DNA of 64,000 bases from Bacteroidales bacterium SW299 (GCA_019550975.1 SDWH01000002.1:1-64000), one strand, 5' to 3'; positions 18,348-28,386 are shown, counted from the first letter of the stretch. Made by a program: numbers and translations. Notes: generated by a model from the sequence alone, not told the origin.

Positions 18348-21300
18348 ATGAATCATATACATTTATCAAATTCAACAGGCCGGAAGTTTGCACTTACACT
18401 TTGCGCATTGCTTCTTACAGTCTGTGTGTATGCTCAGAAAACATTGAACGGTGTGGTGCTTGATGAGCAGGATATGCCTTTGATAGGGGCTACAGTGGCA
18501 TTCTCCGGAAAAACGGGAGGTACGGTGACAGATATGGACGGAAAGTTCACGTTGAAAGTGAAAGTGGGGGACAAACTGACTTTCTCTTACATCGGCTATC
18601 AGACAAAGACAATGACTTTTAAGGGACAGAATAATATTACTGTTCGTCTGGAGCCGGACAATAAGTTGCTGGATGAAGTGGTTGTTGTCGGTTATGGTTC
18701 GATGAAGCGCAGCGATTTGACGGGATCGGTTGCTTCTGTCCGCGGTGAAGACTTGATAGGCTATCAGAGCAGCTCGGTTGCCGGAGCGTTGGCAGGCCAG
18801 GTGGCTGGTGTGCAGATCACGCAGACTGACGGAACGCCGGGTTCGGGATTCAACATCAACATTCGCGGTGTGGGAACCTTGACGGGCGACGCTTCTCCGC
18901 TTTATATTGTGGATGGCTTTCAGGTGGATGATATCGAATACCTTTCAGATGCAGATATTGAATCGATTGAAGTGCTGAAAGATGCTTCTTCTTCTGCCAT
19001 TTATGGAGCACGTGCGGCAAACGGTGTGGTATTGATTACTACCAAGCAGGGAACGGTGAGCAAACCGACAGTCACTTATAACGGATCGGCTACCTACCGT
19101 CATATTTCAAAGAAACTGGATGTGCTCAGTCCGTATGAGTTTGTAAAGCTTCAAGGAGAAATCAACTCACAGTATCTTAACACCTATTATAGAGAAGGAA
19201 ACGATGAAGATGGCAATCCTTACCGTTATCAGACGTTGGATGATTATATAGGTGTGGAACCGGTAGACTGGCAGGATGAAACATTTAATCCGACTTGGTC
19301 GCAGTCGCATAGCGTATCTCTTACCGGAGGTACTGATCAGAGCAAGTATGCAGGAACTTTTTCACGTTATGTAGAAGACGGTATTTTTAATAACAGTGGT
19401 TTTGACAAGACGACTTTCAAACTTCGTTTTGACCAGAAGCTTTCAAAGAGCTTGTCGTTTAATGCACAGGTGAACTATTCTATGACTAACCGCAGGGGAC
19501 AGGGTACATCGGGAGACAGCGGGCGTTTCAACATGTTGGCTCAGATTCTTACCGCACGTCCTACTGCAGGTCTTCGTATGACGAACGAAGAGTTTCTTGC
19601 TACTGCCATTGACCCGGAACTGCTGGAAAGCGGCGAAAGCTTGGCGCAGGTGAACCCTGTGATGCAGACAGAAAATGTGACAAACAATAGGAAAGCTGAA
19701 ATGTGGTCGGGAAACGCAGCAGTTAAATGGGAAATCATCAAAGGGCTGACTGCTAATGTTTCAGGAACGTATCGTACGACCAATACGCGTGCTGATGTCT
19801 TTTACCATGACGGATCCAAGGAGGCTTACCGTAATGGTCAGAGTCCATACGGACAAAGCCAGATGACTCGTGAGGTAAGTTGGACAAACAGCAATACCTT
19901 GACGTGGAAACAGAAAATCAAGAAGCACAGCTACGATGTGATGCTTGGTCATGAAATTGTATTCAGAGGTACAGAATACTTGTTGGGGCAGTCGATGGAT
20001 TTTCCGTTTGACAATTTAGGAAACGACAATCTTGGTGTAGGAGCTACCCCGAGCCGTGTCACTTCAAGCCGTTCGGACAATAAGCTGCTTTCTTTCTTTG
20101 CCCGTGCAAACTATAATTATAACGACCGTTATCTCTTGACGGCGACAATGCGTGCCGATGGTTCTACCCGGTTCTCTGCAAAGAACAAGTGGGGATATTT
20201 CCCTTCATTCTCTGCTGCATGGCGTATTTCGGAAGAAAACTTCATGAAAGGCATTGGCTGGATTTCAAACATGAAACTCCGTTTCGGATGGGGATTGGTT
20301 GGTAATGACCGGATTTCTAATTACCTTTCACTCGACCTCTATGAAACAACAAAGTATGGCGTGGGCAATCAGGTTGTGACCGTTTTAACGCCGAAGCAGT
20401 TGAGGAACTCCAATCTGAAATGGGAGGCTTCTTCTACTGTGAATCTCGGCTTGGATCTGGGTTTCTTTGACAACCGCCTGAATGTTACTGCCGACTTCTT
20501 TATCAAGAATACGAAAGACCTGTTGCTTGCACAGTCGTTGGCGCATGTAACTGGATTTGAATCTCAGATGCAAAACATCGGTAAAATACAGAATAAGGGT
20601 ATAGAACTTAGCCTTACAAGTTCGAACATTGAACGGAAAAATTTCACTTGGCAGACCAATTTCAATATTTCGTTTATCCGCAATGAGCTGAAGGCTCTTG
20701 CTGACGGTGTGGATGCCATGTATGCACGTTCCGGTTTCGACAGTAACTTTACGGCTTACGACTATGTAGCGATGGTAGGCGAGTCGCTTGGCCTGATTTA
20801 CGGTTATGAGTTTGACGGAATCTATCAGAGCGATGACTTCTATACAAGCGCTTCTACCGGTGAGCTGATTCTGAAGCCGGGAGTAACAGACAACCAGCGT
20901 TACACTGAAGGAGTGGAACCGGGAGTTGTAAAATACAAAGATCAGGACGGTGATGGAGTTATTACGACAAATGACCGTACGGTAATCGGCAATGCACTTC
21001 CTAAATGGTATGGAGGTATCACCAATACATTTAATTTCTATGGCGTGGACTTCAGCTTCATGTTCCAGTTCAACTATGGAAATGATGTGTATAATGCAAC
21101 CAGACTGTTCTCTACTCAATCTCGTTTGGGACGTAAGAATATGCTGGCTGAGGTGGCAGACCGTTGGAGTCCGACCAATGCTTCAAATAATGTGCCGAAA
21201 TATGACGGATATATAACGAATGATGTGTATTCACGTTTTGTGGAAGACGGCTCATTCTTGCGTCTGAAGACGATGACGCTGGGCTATACTTTCCCGCGCG

Positions 21301-21494
21301 AATGGACGAAGAAATTTAAGGTTTCCAAACTGCGTGTATATGCTCAGGCACAGAACCTGTTCTGTATCACCGGTTATAGCGGCTACGATCCGGAGGTCAG
21401 CATGGCAGCCAGCAACCCGATGACTCCGGGACTTGACTGGGGAGCTTATCCGAAGAGCCGTATCTTTACTGTTGGACTTGATTTACAATTCTAA
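18348..21494 (+). CDS. SusC-like TonB-dependent outer-membrane transporter (heparin PUL)
   Basis: Outer-membrane barrel importing heparin oligosaccharides with SusD as lid. After the signal peptide (cleavage near VYAQ) comes a carboxypeptidase-regulatory-like domain (NGVVLDEQDMPLIGATV), the TonB-box region DEVVVVGYGSMKRSDLTGS, the plug (IESIEVLKDASSSAIYGARAANGVV) and a 22-strand barrel ending in FTVGLDLQF with a terminal Phe. I set the start at 18348 because this ATG leads directly into the signal peptide; an upstream start at 18282 would add an unrelated stretch overlapping the hairpin. SusD follows 14 bases later. Confidence 0.95.
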   Translation: MNHIHLSNSTGRKFALTLCALLLTVCVYAQKTLNGVVLDEQDMPLIGATVAFSGKTGGTVTDMDGKFTLKVKVGDKLTFSYIGYQTKTMTFKGQNNITVRLEPDNKLLDEVVVVGYGSMKRSDLTGSVASVRGEDLIGYQSSSVAGALAGQVAGVQITQTDGTPGSGFNINIRGVGTLTGDASPLYIVDGFQVDDIEYLSDADIESIEVLKDASSSAIYGARAANGVVLITTKQGTVSKPTVTYNGSATYRHISKKLDVLSPYEFVKLQGEINSQYLNTYYREGNDEDGNPYRYQTLDDYIGVEPVDWQDETFNPTWSQSHSVSLTGGTDQSKYAGTFSRYVEDGIFNNSGFDKTTFKLRFDQKLSKSLSFNAQVNYSMTNRRGQGTSGDSGRFNMLAQILTARPTAGLRMTNEEFLATAIDPELLESGESLAQVNPVMQTENVTNNRKAEMWSGNAAVKWEIIKGLTANVSGTYRTTNTRADVFYHDGSKEAYRNGQSPYGQSQMTREVSWTNSNTLTWKQKIKKHSYDVMLGHEIVFRGTEYLLGQSMDFPFDNLGNDNLGVGATPSRVTSSRSDNKLLSFFARANYNYNDRYLLTATMRADGSTRFSAKNKWGYFPSFSAAWRISEENFMKGIGWISNMKLRFGWGLVGNDRISNYLSLDLYETTKYGVGNQVVTVLTPKQLRNSNLKWEASSTVNLGLDLGFFDNRLNVTADFFIKNTKDLLLAQSLAHVTGFESQMQNIGKIQNKGIELSLTSSNIERKNFTWQTNFNISFIRNELKALADGVDAMYARSGFDSNFTAYDYVAMVGESLGLIYGYEFDGIYQSDDFYTSASTGELILKPGVTDNQRYTEGVEPGVVKYKDQDGDGVITTNDRTVIGNALPKWYGGITNTFNFYGVDFSFMFQFNYGNDVYNATRLFSTQSRLGRKNMLAEVADRWSPTNASNNVPKYDGYITNDVYSRFVEDGSFLRLKTMTLGYTFPREWTKKFKVSKLRVYAQAQNLFCITGYSGYDPEVSMAASNPMTPGLDWGAYPKSRIFTVGLDLQF

Positions 21495-21508
21495 AAAACA
21501 ATCGAACG

Positions 21509-23242
21509 ATGAAAAAGAAATATCTATATACGATGCTGTTTGCTGCTGCTTGTCTGACAACAGTTGCTACGTCATGCTCCTTGGATGAAGAGGATTATGT
21601 GGACATCGAAAAGAACAATTATATGAATGATGCGAGTGAGGCGGAAACCGTGCTGCTCGGGGTATATCAGGCCGGAGCGGTTGATGCTACTTATGGGATG
21701 AACTTGTCTTTTTATCTGAATATGGGCACGGACTGCGAACAGGTGGAAGGAAGCTCTACAGAGAACTTCCGTATCGTTCCGACCAATGCTTATCCTACCA
21801 CTCAATCAGATATTCAGAATACATGGGAGGCCCTTTATACGGGTGTTTACCGTGCCAATGACTTCTTGGAACGTTTGTCTGTCAAAATGGAAAGCTTTGA
21901 GTCGGAGGATGACAAGAATCTTGCCGCTATCTATTTGGCGGAAGCCCGTTGTTTGCGCGCTTTGTATAACTTTGAGTTGGTGCGCCGTTTTGGAAACATT
22001 GTATTGATGACCAGTACGGCCATGTCAGACCAGCATCCCTCTACCTTTGTGCAGGAGGATCCGGTGAAGGTATATGAGTTCATAGAGGCAGACCTGAAAT
22101 ATGCTATAGAAACGCTTCCGTATGCTACGGACGACACTTATCGTGAAAGTAATGATTTTCGTTTTTCAAAAGGTGCGGCAATGGGTTTGCTGGCAAAAGT
22201 TTATGCAACATGGGCTGGATATCCCATCCAGGATACTTCGAAATGGGAGCAGACTGCCAATATTGCCGGTCAGTTGATAAATTCAGGAAAGCATGATTTG
22301 CTGGCTGATTTTGAACAGCTTTGGTATAACACGTGCAACAGTATCTGGGACCCGACAGAAAGCTTGATTGAGATCTCTTTCTATTCTCCTACTGCAAGTG
22401 CTTCCAGCGATCCTGTAGGACGTATCGGAAAGTGGAATGGGGTAAGAGCAACTCAGATAGCAGGTACGAGAGGACGTTGTGCGGCAAACGATAAAGTGGT
22501 GCATTCATTTGTGCTTGACTGGAGAGCGGAAGATGGCATTGGTATGACGACAGACGGAACGAACAATGTTTATACGTATGAACCGGAAGCCGGTACACCG
22601 GGATATGACTGCCGTCGTCCTCTTTCGATCGCTAATTATCAGTATAATGATGACTATGTGCTGTGGACAAAAACATCCAGTACTACGGATGAAGTGGCGG
22701 CTCAGAATGATCTTAATCCGGATGCCGGACAAAGGTATAAACAGAATTATACACCTGCAAAGTGGGATATTGAAAAATACACTCAGGCTGCCAATGTTGT
22801 CATTAATGATGATAAGTCGAATGTGAACTGGTATGTGCTCCGTTATGCTGATGTGCTGTTGATTTATGCCGAAGCGTTGAATGAATGGAAAGGGGGACCG
22901 ACTGACGAAGCATATGCGGCAGTAAATAAAGTGCGCCGCCGTGCCTATAATGATACCAGTCATGACCTTGCACAAGGAATGGATCAGGCTGCTTTCCGTG
23001 AGGCTGTCCGCAAGGAACGCAAGTATGAGCTGGCGTTTGAAGGACACCGCCGCCTGGATCTGGTACGTTGGGGCATTTATTATGAAACCATTCAGGAAAC
23101 TTATGACAAGTTGATGAACTGGTGGCCGGATGCCAACTATGTGGTTTACAACTATACGGTGAAAGGCAAAAACGAACTTTGTCCCATCCCGCAGCGCGAC
23201 ATGGACTTGTGTACCCAGTTCAAGCAGAATCCCGGCTGGTAA
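21509..23242 (+). CDS. SusD/RagB family lipoprotein (heparin PUL)
   Basis: Surface lid and glycan-binding partner of the SusC upstream. A 577-residue lipoprotein with signal ending ATSC, then SLDEED, an acidic surface-export stretch. The helical TPR-like fold shows in EARCLRALYNFELVRRFGNIVLM and the C-terminal SusD signature (YADVLLIYAEALNE, VRKERKYELAFEGHRRLDLVRWG). It is in tandem with SusC at 14 bases, and is followed by the inverted-repeat region before GH88. Confidence 0.95.
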   Translation: MKKKYLYTMLFAAACLTTVATSCSLDEEDYVDIEKNNYMNDASEAETVLLGVYQAGAVDATYGMNLSFYLNMGTDCEQVEGSSTENFRIVPTNAYPTTQSDIQNTWEALYTGVYRANDFLERLSVKMESFESEDDKNLAAIYLAEARCLRALYNFELVRRFGNIVLMTSTAMSDQHPSTFVQEDPVKVYEFIEADLKYAIETLPYATDDTYRESNDFRFSKGAAMGLLAKVYATWAGYPIQDTSKWEQTANIAGQLINSGKHDLLADFEQLWYNTCNSIWDPTESLIEISFYSPTASASSDPVGRIGKWNGVRATQIAGTRGRCAANDKVVHSFVLDWRAEDGIGMTTDGTNNVYTYEPEAGTPGYDCRRPLSIANYQYNDDYVLWTKTSSTTDEVAAQNDLNPDAGQRYKQNYTPAKWDIEKYTQAANVVINDDKSNVNWYVLRYADVLLIYAEALNEWKGGPTDEAYAAVNKVRRRAYNDTSHDLAQGMDQAAFREAVRKERKYELAFEGHRRLDLVRWGIYYETIQETYDKLMNWWPDANYVVYNYTVKGKNELCPIPQRDMDLCTQFKQNPGW

Positions 23243-23268
23243 TACAGAAGTGACATAAATTTCAACAA

Positions 23269-23377
23269 AATTGAAGATTCTCCCGGCTTTTCTGACAGTC
23301 GTTTTGACATTTGAGGTCAGTTGTTTACAGCAGAAAGCTTAACTTTGTAATAGAAGGAAACAGGAGAATCTTCAATT
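23269..23377. repeat. Perfect 15-bp inverted repeat flanking a promoter-like box
   Basis: AATTGAAGATTCTCC at 23269-23283 is repeated as its exact reverse complement at 23363-23377, with 79 bases between. The interval contains TAACTTTG (23340-23347), a good -7 match reading toward GH88. No T run follows either arm, so it does not look like a simple terminator. Confidence 0.8.
23340..23347 (+). promoter_or_regulatory. -7 element upstream of GH88
   Basis: TAACTTTG matches TAnnTTTG, with a predicted start point about 50 bases before the GH88 ATG. No TTTG/TTG lies at the usual 19-20 spacing. It sits between the arms of the inverted repeat. Confidence 0.45.
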
Positions 23378-23402
23378 ATTAACATTAAACTTAAAAAGAC
23401 GA

Positions 23403-24683
23403 ATGAAAAGACATTTTGTTATTCTCGCTTCTGCAGCTTTGACTTTTGCTGCTTGTCAGAATGCACCCAAGGAGGATTACAGTTGGATTAAAAACAGTTT
23501 GGATGTGGCTTCTGCTCAACTGATGCAGACAGCGGAGGAAATTGATGGAACTGGCAAGTTCCCCCGGTCAATATGGACAGGCTATACAATGGATTTCCTT
23601 TGCAGTCAATTGGAACGTGATTCCGCTACTTTTAAAGATTCATTGCGGATAAATCCTGCCGCCGACAAACTCGGAAAGCTTCGCCTTTGTAATGTATATG
23701 ACTGGACAAGCGGATTCTTCCCCGGTACGCTGTGGTATGCATATGAACTGACGGGCAATGACTCACTGAAGACAGAAGCGGTCAAGTATACGAATCAGTT
23801 GAATCCGGTCCGCTATTATGGCGGAACGCACGACCTGGGATTCATGGTGAACTGCAGTTACGGAAATGCGCGCCGTCTGGCTCCGAATGACACCATTGCC
23901 GCTGTCATGACTGAAACGGCGGATAATCTGTACAAACGTTATAATGATTCAATCGGCTGTATCCGTTCGTGGGATTTCGGCGCATGGAATTTCCCTGTGA
24001 TTATCGATAATATGATGAATCTGGATCTCTTGTTTACGGTCAGCAAGATGACAGGCGATTCTAAATATAAGGACATTGCCGTAAAACATGCCAATACGAC
24101 CATGCACAATCATTTCCGTCCGGACTACACCTGCTGGCATGTGGTGAGCTACAACGATGACGGTACGGTAGAAAGGAAGCAGACTCATCAGGGGAAGAAC
24201 GACGATTCTTCCTGGGCTCGCGGACAGGCATGGGCTGTGTATGGATATACTTCCTGCTTCCGTGAAACAGGTGACTCGACTTATCTCGACTTTGCCTGCC
24301 ATATAGGCGATATGATTATGGATAAGGTGAAGACCGATGATGCCATTCCGTATTGGGATTATGATGCTCCTGTCACTCCGAAAACTCCGCGTGATGCTTC
24401 GGCAGCAGCAGTTACCGCTTCCGGAATGCTGGAACTGAGCACAATGGTTTCCGACGGACAGAAATATTTTGACTATGCCGAAAAGATTCTGAAAAGTCTG
24501 TCATCGCCTGCTTATCTGGCAAAACCGGGCGAGAACTGCGGATTTATATTGATGCATTCTACCGGATCGCTTCCCAACGGATCTGAGATTGACACTCCGT
24601 TGAATTATGCCGATTATTATTATATGGAGGCACTGAAGCGTTATATGGACCTGAAAAAACTAACCTATAAAGATCTTAAATGA
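23403..24683 (+). CDS. GH88 unsaturated glucuronyl hydrolase
   Basis: Removes the 4,5-unsaturated uronic acid that lyases leave at the non-reducing end of glycosaminoglycan oligosaccharides. A 426-residue periplasmic lipoprotein (signal ending TFAAC). The alpha6/alpha6-barrel family motifs are present: Asp144 in GGTHDLGFMV, and the SSWARGQAWAVYGY segment, plus DTPLNYADYYYMEAL near the end. Its stop overlaps the start of the next PL12 gene by 4 bases (ATGA), so the two are co-translated. It acts after both PL12 enzymes. Confidence 0.93.
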   Translation: MKRHFVILASAALTFAACQNAPKEDYSWIKNSLDVASAQLMQTAEEIDGTGKFPRSIWTGYTMDFLCSQLERDSATFKDSLRINPAADKLGKLRLCNVYDWTSGFFPGTLWYAYELTGNDSLKTEAVKYTNQLNPVRYYGGTHDLGFMVNCSYGNARRLAPNDTIAAVMTETADNLYKRYNDSIGCIRSWDFGAWNFPVIIDNMMNLDLLFTVSKMTGDSKYKDIAVKHANTTMHNHFRPDYTCWHVVSYNDDGTVERKQTHQGKNDDSSWARGQAWAVYGYTSCFRETGDSTYLDFACHIGDMIMDKVKTDDAIPYWDYDAPVTPKTPRDASAAAVTASGMLELSTMVSDGQKYFDYAEKILKSLSSPAYLAKPGENCGFILMHSTGSLPNGSEIDTPLNYADYYYMEALKRYMDLKKLTYKDLK

Positions 24684-26689
24684 TTATGAAACTGAATTTG
24701 AAGACCGTGGCGATGGCTGTCGTTTCATGCTTTGCTTTGGGACAGGCTATGGCGCAGGAACTGAAGACTGAAGTCTTTTCTTTGCTGAACCTGGATTATC
24801 CCGGACTGGAGAAAGTGAAGGCTTTGCATAATGAAGGAAAGGATGCTGAGGCGGCTAAAGAACTGCTGGATTATTACCGTGCCCGCACAGGTGTGAAAAC
24901 CCCGGACATCAATCTGAAAAGCATCAAAATCAGCAAGACCGAACAGCAGTGGGCGGACGATGCCTTGCAGCATACTTTTTTTGCGCATAAGGGATACCAG
25001 CCCTCGTTTAATTACGGAGAAGACATCGACTGGCGCTATTGGCCGGTAAAGGATAATGAACTGCGCTGGCAGCTTCACCGTCACAAATGGTTTACTCCGA
25101 TGGGGAAGGCTTACCGTATTTCGGGTGATGAAAAATATGCGGAAGAATGGACCAGACAGTACATCGACTGGATAAGGAAAAATCCGCTGGTGGAAATCAG
25201 CAAGGATGAGTTTGAAATGAAAGGAGATTCTAAACTGAAGGGGGATGCCGAGAACATGCGCTTTGCATGGCGTCCGCTGGAAATCAGCAACCGTCTGCAG
25301 GACCAGACTACGCAGTTCCAGCTTTTCCTCGTTTCTCCGTCGTTTACGCCGGAATTCCTTACCGAGTTCCTGCTCAATTATTATAAGCATGCGAACTACC
25401 TTATCGGACACTACTCTGACAAGGGAAACCACCTGCTGTTTGAGTCGCAGCGCATCATGTATGCCGGGACTTTCTTCCCCGAGTTCAAGGATTCTCAGAT
25501 GTGGAGGAAAAGCGGGATAGATATCCTGAATCGTGAGATAGGTGTGCAGGTGTATGATGACGGAGGGCAGTTTGAACTTGATCCGCATTATCATCTGGCA
25601 GCTATCAATATCTTCTGCAAGGCTCTGTATCTGGCAGATATGAACGGCTTCCGTGACGAGTTCCCGAAAAAGTATCTGGATACGGTGGAAAATATGATTA
25701 TGTTCTACATGAACGTCAGCTTCCCGGACTATACCAATCCTTGTTTCAGCGATGCTAAGCTGACAACCAAGAAGGAAATGATAAAGAACTACAAGCAATG
25801 GGCGAAGCTTTTCCCCGACAACAAGGCGATTCTTTATTTTGCAACGGAGGGAAAGAAAGGCGAACTGCCCGCTTATCTGTCGAAAGGTTTCCTGACATCC
25901 GGCTTCTTTGTTTTCCGCAACTCTTGGGGAATGGATGCTACCCAGATGGTTGTAAAAGCTGGTCCGAAAGGGTTCTGGCATTGCCAGCCGGACAACGGAA
26001 CGTTTGAACTTTGGTTCAACGGAAAAGACTTGTTCCCTGATTCCGGTTCGTATGTTTACGCCGGTGAAGGAGAAGTGATGGAATGGAGAAAATGGTTCCG
26101 CCAGACAAGGGTGCATAATACGCTGACCTTGAACGACAAGGACTTGGAAACGACAGAGTCTGTAACCAAGCTTTGGCAGCCGGATGGAGATGTGCAGACT
26201 TTGGTGACAGAAAATCCGGGCTACAAGAACCTGAAGCATCGCCGTTCGGTGTTCTTTGTCGACAACACTTATTTCGTGATTGTGGATGAGGCTGCAGGCA
26301 GTGCCAAAGGTGTAGTGAATCTGCATTATCAGATGCCGAAAGGAAAGATAGCCAACAGCCGTGAGGATATGACTTTCGTCACTCAGTTTGAAAACGGCAG
26401 CAACATGAAGCTGCAATGTTTCGGCCCGGACGGAATGACAATGAAGAAAGAAGAGGGGTGGCAGTCGACTGCTTACCGCAAGAAGGTGAAGCGTATGAAT
26501 GTTTCGTTCAATGTCAGAAAAGACGGAGGCGATGCTGTACGCTACATCACTGTCATCTATCCGATGAAAGACAGTGCCGATGCGCCCGAAATGTCTGCCA
26601 GGTTCAAGAACAAGAAGTTCGATGAGAAAGGGCTTGAAGTGGAAGTGAAGGTGAACGGCAAGAAACAGGTATTGAAATACAATTTATAA
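24680..26689 (+). CDS. Periplasmic PL12 heparan sulfate lyase (heparinase III type)
   Basis: Lyase cutting imported low-sulfated heparan sulfate oligosaccharides. The 669-residue protein has an ordinary signal peptide (GQAMAQ, no lipobox), unlike its surface paralogue at 13677. It runs KTEVFSLLNLDYPGLEKVK, an alpha toroid (LRWQLHRHKWFTPMGKAYR; GGQFELDPHYHLAAINIF), then the beta-sandwich with GFWHCQPDNGTFELWFNGK and RVHNTLTL. I recall this as closely similar to the characterised B. thetaiotaomicron enzyme of the heparin PUL. ATGs at 24680 and 24686 are both possible. A strong terminator follows. Confidence 0.93.
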   Translation: MIMKLNLKTVAMAVVSCFALGQAMAQELKTEVFSLLNLDYPGLEKVKALHNEGKDAEAAKELLDYYRARTGVKTPDINLKSIKISKTEQQWADDALQHTFFAHKGYQPSFNYGEDIDWRYWPVKDNELRWQLHRHKWFTPMGKAYRISGDEKYAEEWTRQYIDWIRKNPLVEISKDEFEMKGDSKLKGDAENMRFAWRPLEISNRLQDQTTQFQLFLVSPSFTPEFLTEFLLNYYKHANYLIGHYSDKGNHLLFESQRIMYAGTFFPEFKDSQMWRKSGIDILNREIGVQVYDDGGQFELDPHYHLAAINIFCKALYLADMNGFRDEFPKKYLDTVENMIMFYMNVSFPDYTNPCFSDAKLTTKKEMIKNYKQWAKLFPDNKAILYFATEGKKGELPAYLSKGFLTSGFFVFRNSWGMDATQMVVKAGPKGFWHCQPDNGTFELWFNGKDLFPDSGSYVYAGEGEVMEWRKWFRQTRVHNTLTLNDKDLETTESVTKLWQPDGDVQTLVTENPGYKNLKHRRSVFFVDNTYFVIVDEAAGSAKGVVNLHYQMPKGKIANSREDMTFVTQFENGSNMKLQCFGPDGMTMKKEEGWQSTAYRKKVKRMNVSFNVRKDGGDAVRYITVIYPMKDSADAPEMSARFKNKKFDEKGLEVEVKVNGKKQVLKYNL

Positions 26690-26701
26690 TCATTGACGGA
26701 T

Positions 26702-26742
26702 GAGCGTGTGCCGTCACAGTTCGGTGCACGCTCGTTTTTTTT
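26702..26742 (+). terminator. Rho-independent terminator after PL12
   Basis: GAGCGTGTGCC (26702-26712) pairs with GGTGCACGCTC (26723-26733) with two G-U pairs, followed by G and eight T. Only 17 bases separate it from the sulfatase ATG, so it splits or attenuates the PUL here. Confidence 0.85.
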
Positions 26743-26759
26743 AAGAAAAATCGGTAATT

Positions 26760-28367
26760 ATGAAAAACATATCAGGCAGTCTTTGTGTGGCCACACTCGG
26801 GCTTTTGGGATGTGCTTCCCATCAGAAAGAGCATGCAGAACAGCCCAATATCATTTTCATCATGACAGATGACCATACAACACAGGCAATGTCATGTTAT
26901 GGAGGCCATCTTATCCAGACTCCCAATATGGACCGCATTGCGGAGGAAGGTATCCGTTTTGACAATTGCTATGCGGTGAATGCTTTGTCGGGACCGTCGC
27001 GCGCTTGTGTGCTGACGGGAAAGTTCAGTCATGTGAACGGATTTACAGACAATGCCAGTACCTTTGACGGAAGCCAGCAGACTTTTCCGAAGCTGCTTCA
27101 GCAGGCTGGCTATGAAACCGCTGTTATCGGAAAATGGCATCTGATTTCGGAGCCTCAGGGCTTTGACTATTGGAGTATACTGACCGGGCAGGAAGAGCAG
27201 GGCGACTATTATGATCCGGATTTCAACGAGAACGGAAAACACATCACGGAAAAAGGTTATGTGACGGATATCATCACGGATAAGGTAATCCGTTTCCTTG
27301 ACGGAAGAGATACGTCGAAGCCTTTCTGCGTGATGTTCCATCAAAAGGCTCCTCACAGGAACTGGATGCCGGCTCCGGAACATCTTGGGATGTTCAACGA
27401 TACGGTTTTTCCGGAGCCTGCCACGCTGTTTGATGATTATGCCGGCAGGGGGCGCGCTGCGGCGGAACAGGACATGTCGCTCGCCAGGACTTTTACGGAC
27501 GACTGGGACTTGAAGCTTATGACGAGGGAAGAGCTTCTGAAAGACACAACCAACCGTCTGTCAAAGGTGTATAGAAGAATGCCTGTGGAAGTGCAGCACA
27601 AATGGGATTCTGTTTATGCGGGAAGAATAGCAGAGTACCGCAGAGGCAACCTTAAAGGAAAAGAACTTGTCAGTTGGAAGTACCAGCAGTATATGAGAGA
27701 TTATTTGGCGACAGTCGTTTCTGTGGATGAAAACATCGGTCGTCTGCTGAAATACCTTGAAGACAAGGGGGAACTTGACAATACGGTCATCGTCTATACA
27801 TCCGACCAGGGCTTTTTCTTGGGCGAGCACGGCTGGTTCGACAAGCGTTTCATGTATGAAGAATGCCAGCGTATGCCGTTGATAGTCCGTTATCCGAAGG
27901 CGATAAAGGCAGGTTCGGTCAGTTCGGCCATTTGCATGAATGTGGATTTCGCTCCTACGTTCCTCGACCTTGCCGGGATAGATATTCCGGAAGACATTCA
28001 GGGCGAATCGTTGAAGCCGATTCTTGAAAATGAAGGGAGAACTCCGGACGGATGGAGAAAGGCCGCTTATTATCATTACTATGAATATCCGGCAGAGCAT
28101 AGCGTAAAGCGTCATTACGGCATACGTACCCGGGACTTCAAGCTGATACATTTTTATAATGATATCGATGAGTGGGAAATGTATGACCTGAAGAAAGATC
28201 CGAATGAAATGAACAACGTGTTCGGACATCCGGAATATGCGGAAGTTCAGCAGGAAATGATGTCGCTACTGAAAGAAACTCAGACGCAGTATGGCGATAC
28301 GGATCCCGAAGAGAAGGAAAAGGTGCTTTTCAAAGGTGACAGAAGATTCCAGCATAGACAAAAGTAA
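26760..28367 (+). CDS. Sulfatase, probable GlcNAc-6-O-sulfatase type (heparin PUL)
   Basis: Arylsulfatase-fold S1 enzyme. A 535-residue lipoprotein (signal ending LGCAS). The metal-binding Asp pair is in IMTDDHT. The formylglycine site is Ser77 in LSGPSRACVLTGK, a serine-type motif that needs the anaerobic radical SAM maturase. The second metal site is TSDQGFFLGEHGW, and the C-terminal subdomain (YEYPAEHSVKRHYGIRT) resembles 6-O-sulfatases of the S1_11 group. Position after PL12 matches the 6-O-sulfatase of the B. thetaiotaomicron heparin PUL. The exact regiospecificity is inferred. Confidence 0.88.
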   Translation: MKNISGSLCVATLGLLGCASHQKEHAEQPNIIFIMTDDHTTQAMSCYGGHLIQTPNMDRIAEEGIRFDNCYAVNALSGPSRACVLTGKFSHVNGFTDNASTFDGSQQTFPKLLQQAGYETAVIGKWHLISEPQGFDYWSILTGQEEQGDYYDPDFNENGKHITEKGYVTDIITDKVIRFLDGRDTSKPFCVMFHQKAPHRNWMPAPEHLGMFNDTVFPEPATLFDDYAGRGRAAAEQDMSLARTFTDDWDLKLMTREELLKDTTNRLSKVYRRMPVEVQHKWDSVYAGRIAEYRRGNLKGKELVSWKYQQYMRDYLATVVSVDENIGRLLKYLEDKGELDNTVIVYTSDQGFFLGEHGWFDKRFMYEECQRMPLIVRYPKAIKAGSVSSAICMNVDFAPTFLDLAGIDIPEDIQGESLKPILENEGRTPDGWRKAAYYHYYEYPAEHSVKRHYGIRTRDFKLIHFYNDIDEWEMYDLKKDPNEMNNVFGHPEYAEVQQEMMSLLKETQTQYGDTDPEEKEKVLFKGDRRFQHRQK

Positions 28368-28386
28368 TTATATAAAATCTGATATC

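Noticed and set aside
24725..26416. Long minus-strand frame (563 codons) within PL12
   Set aside because: Antisense to a well-supported lyase; no motif, no signal, no promoter.
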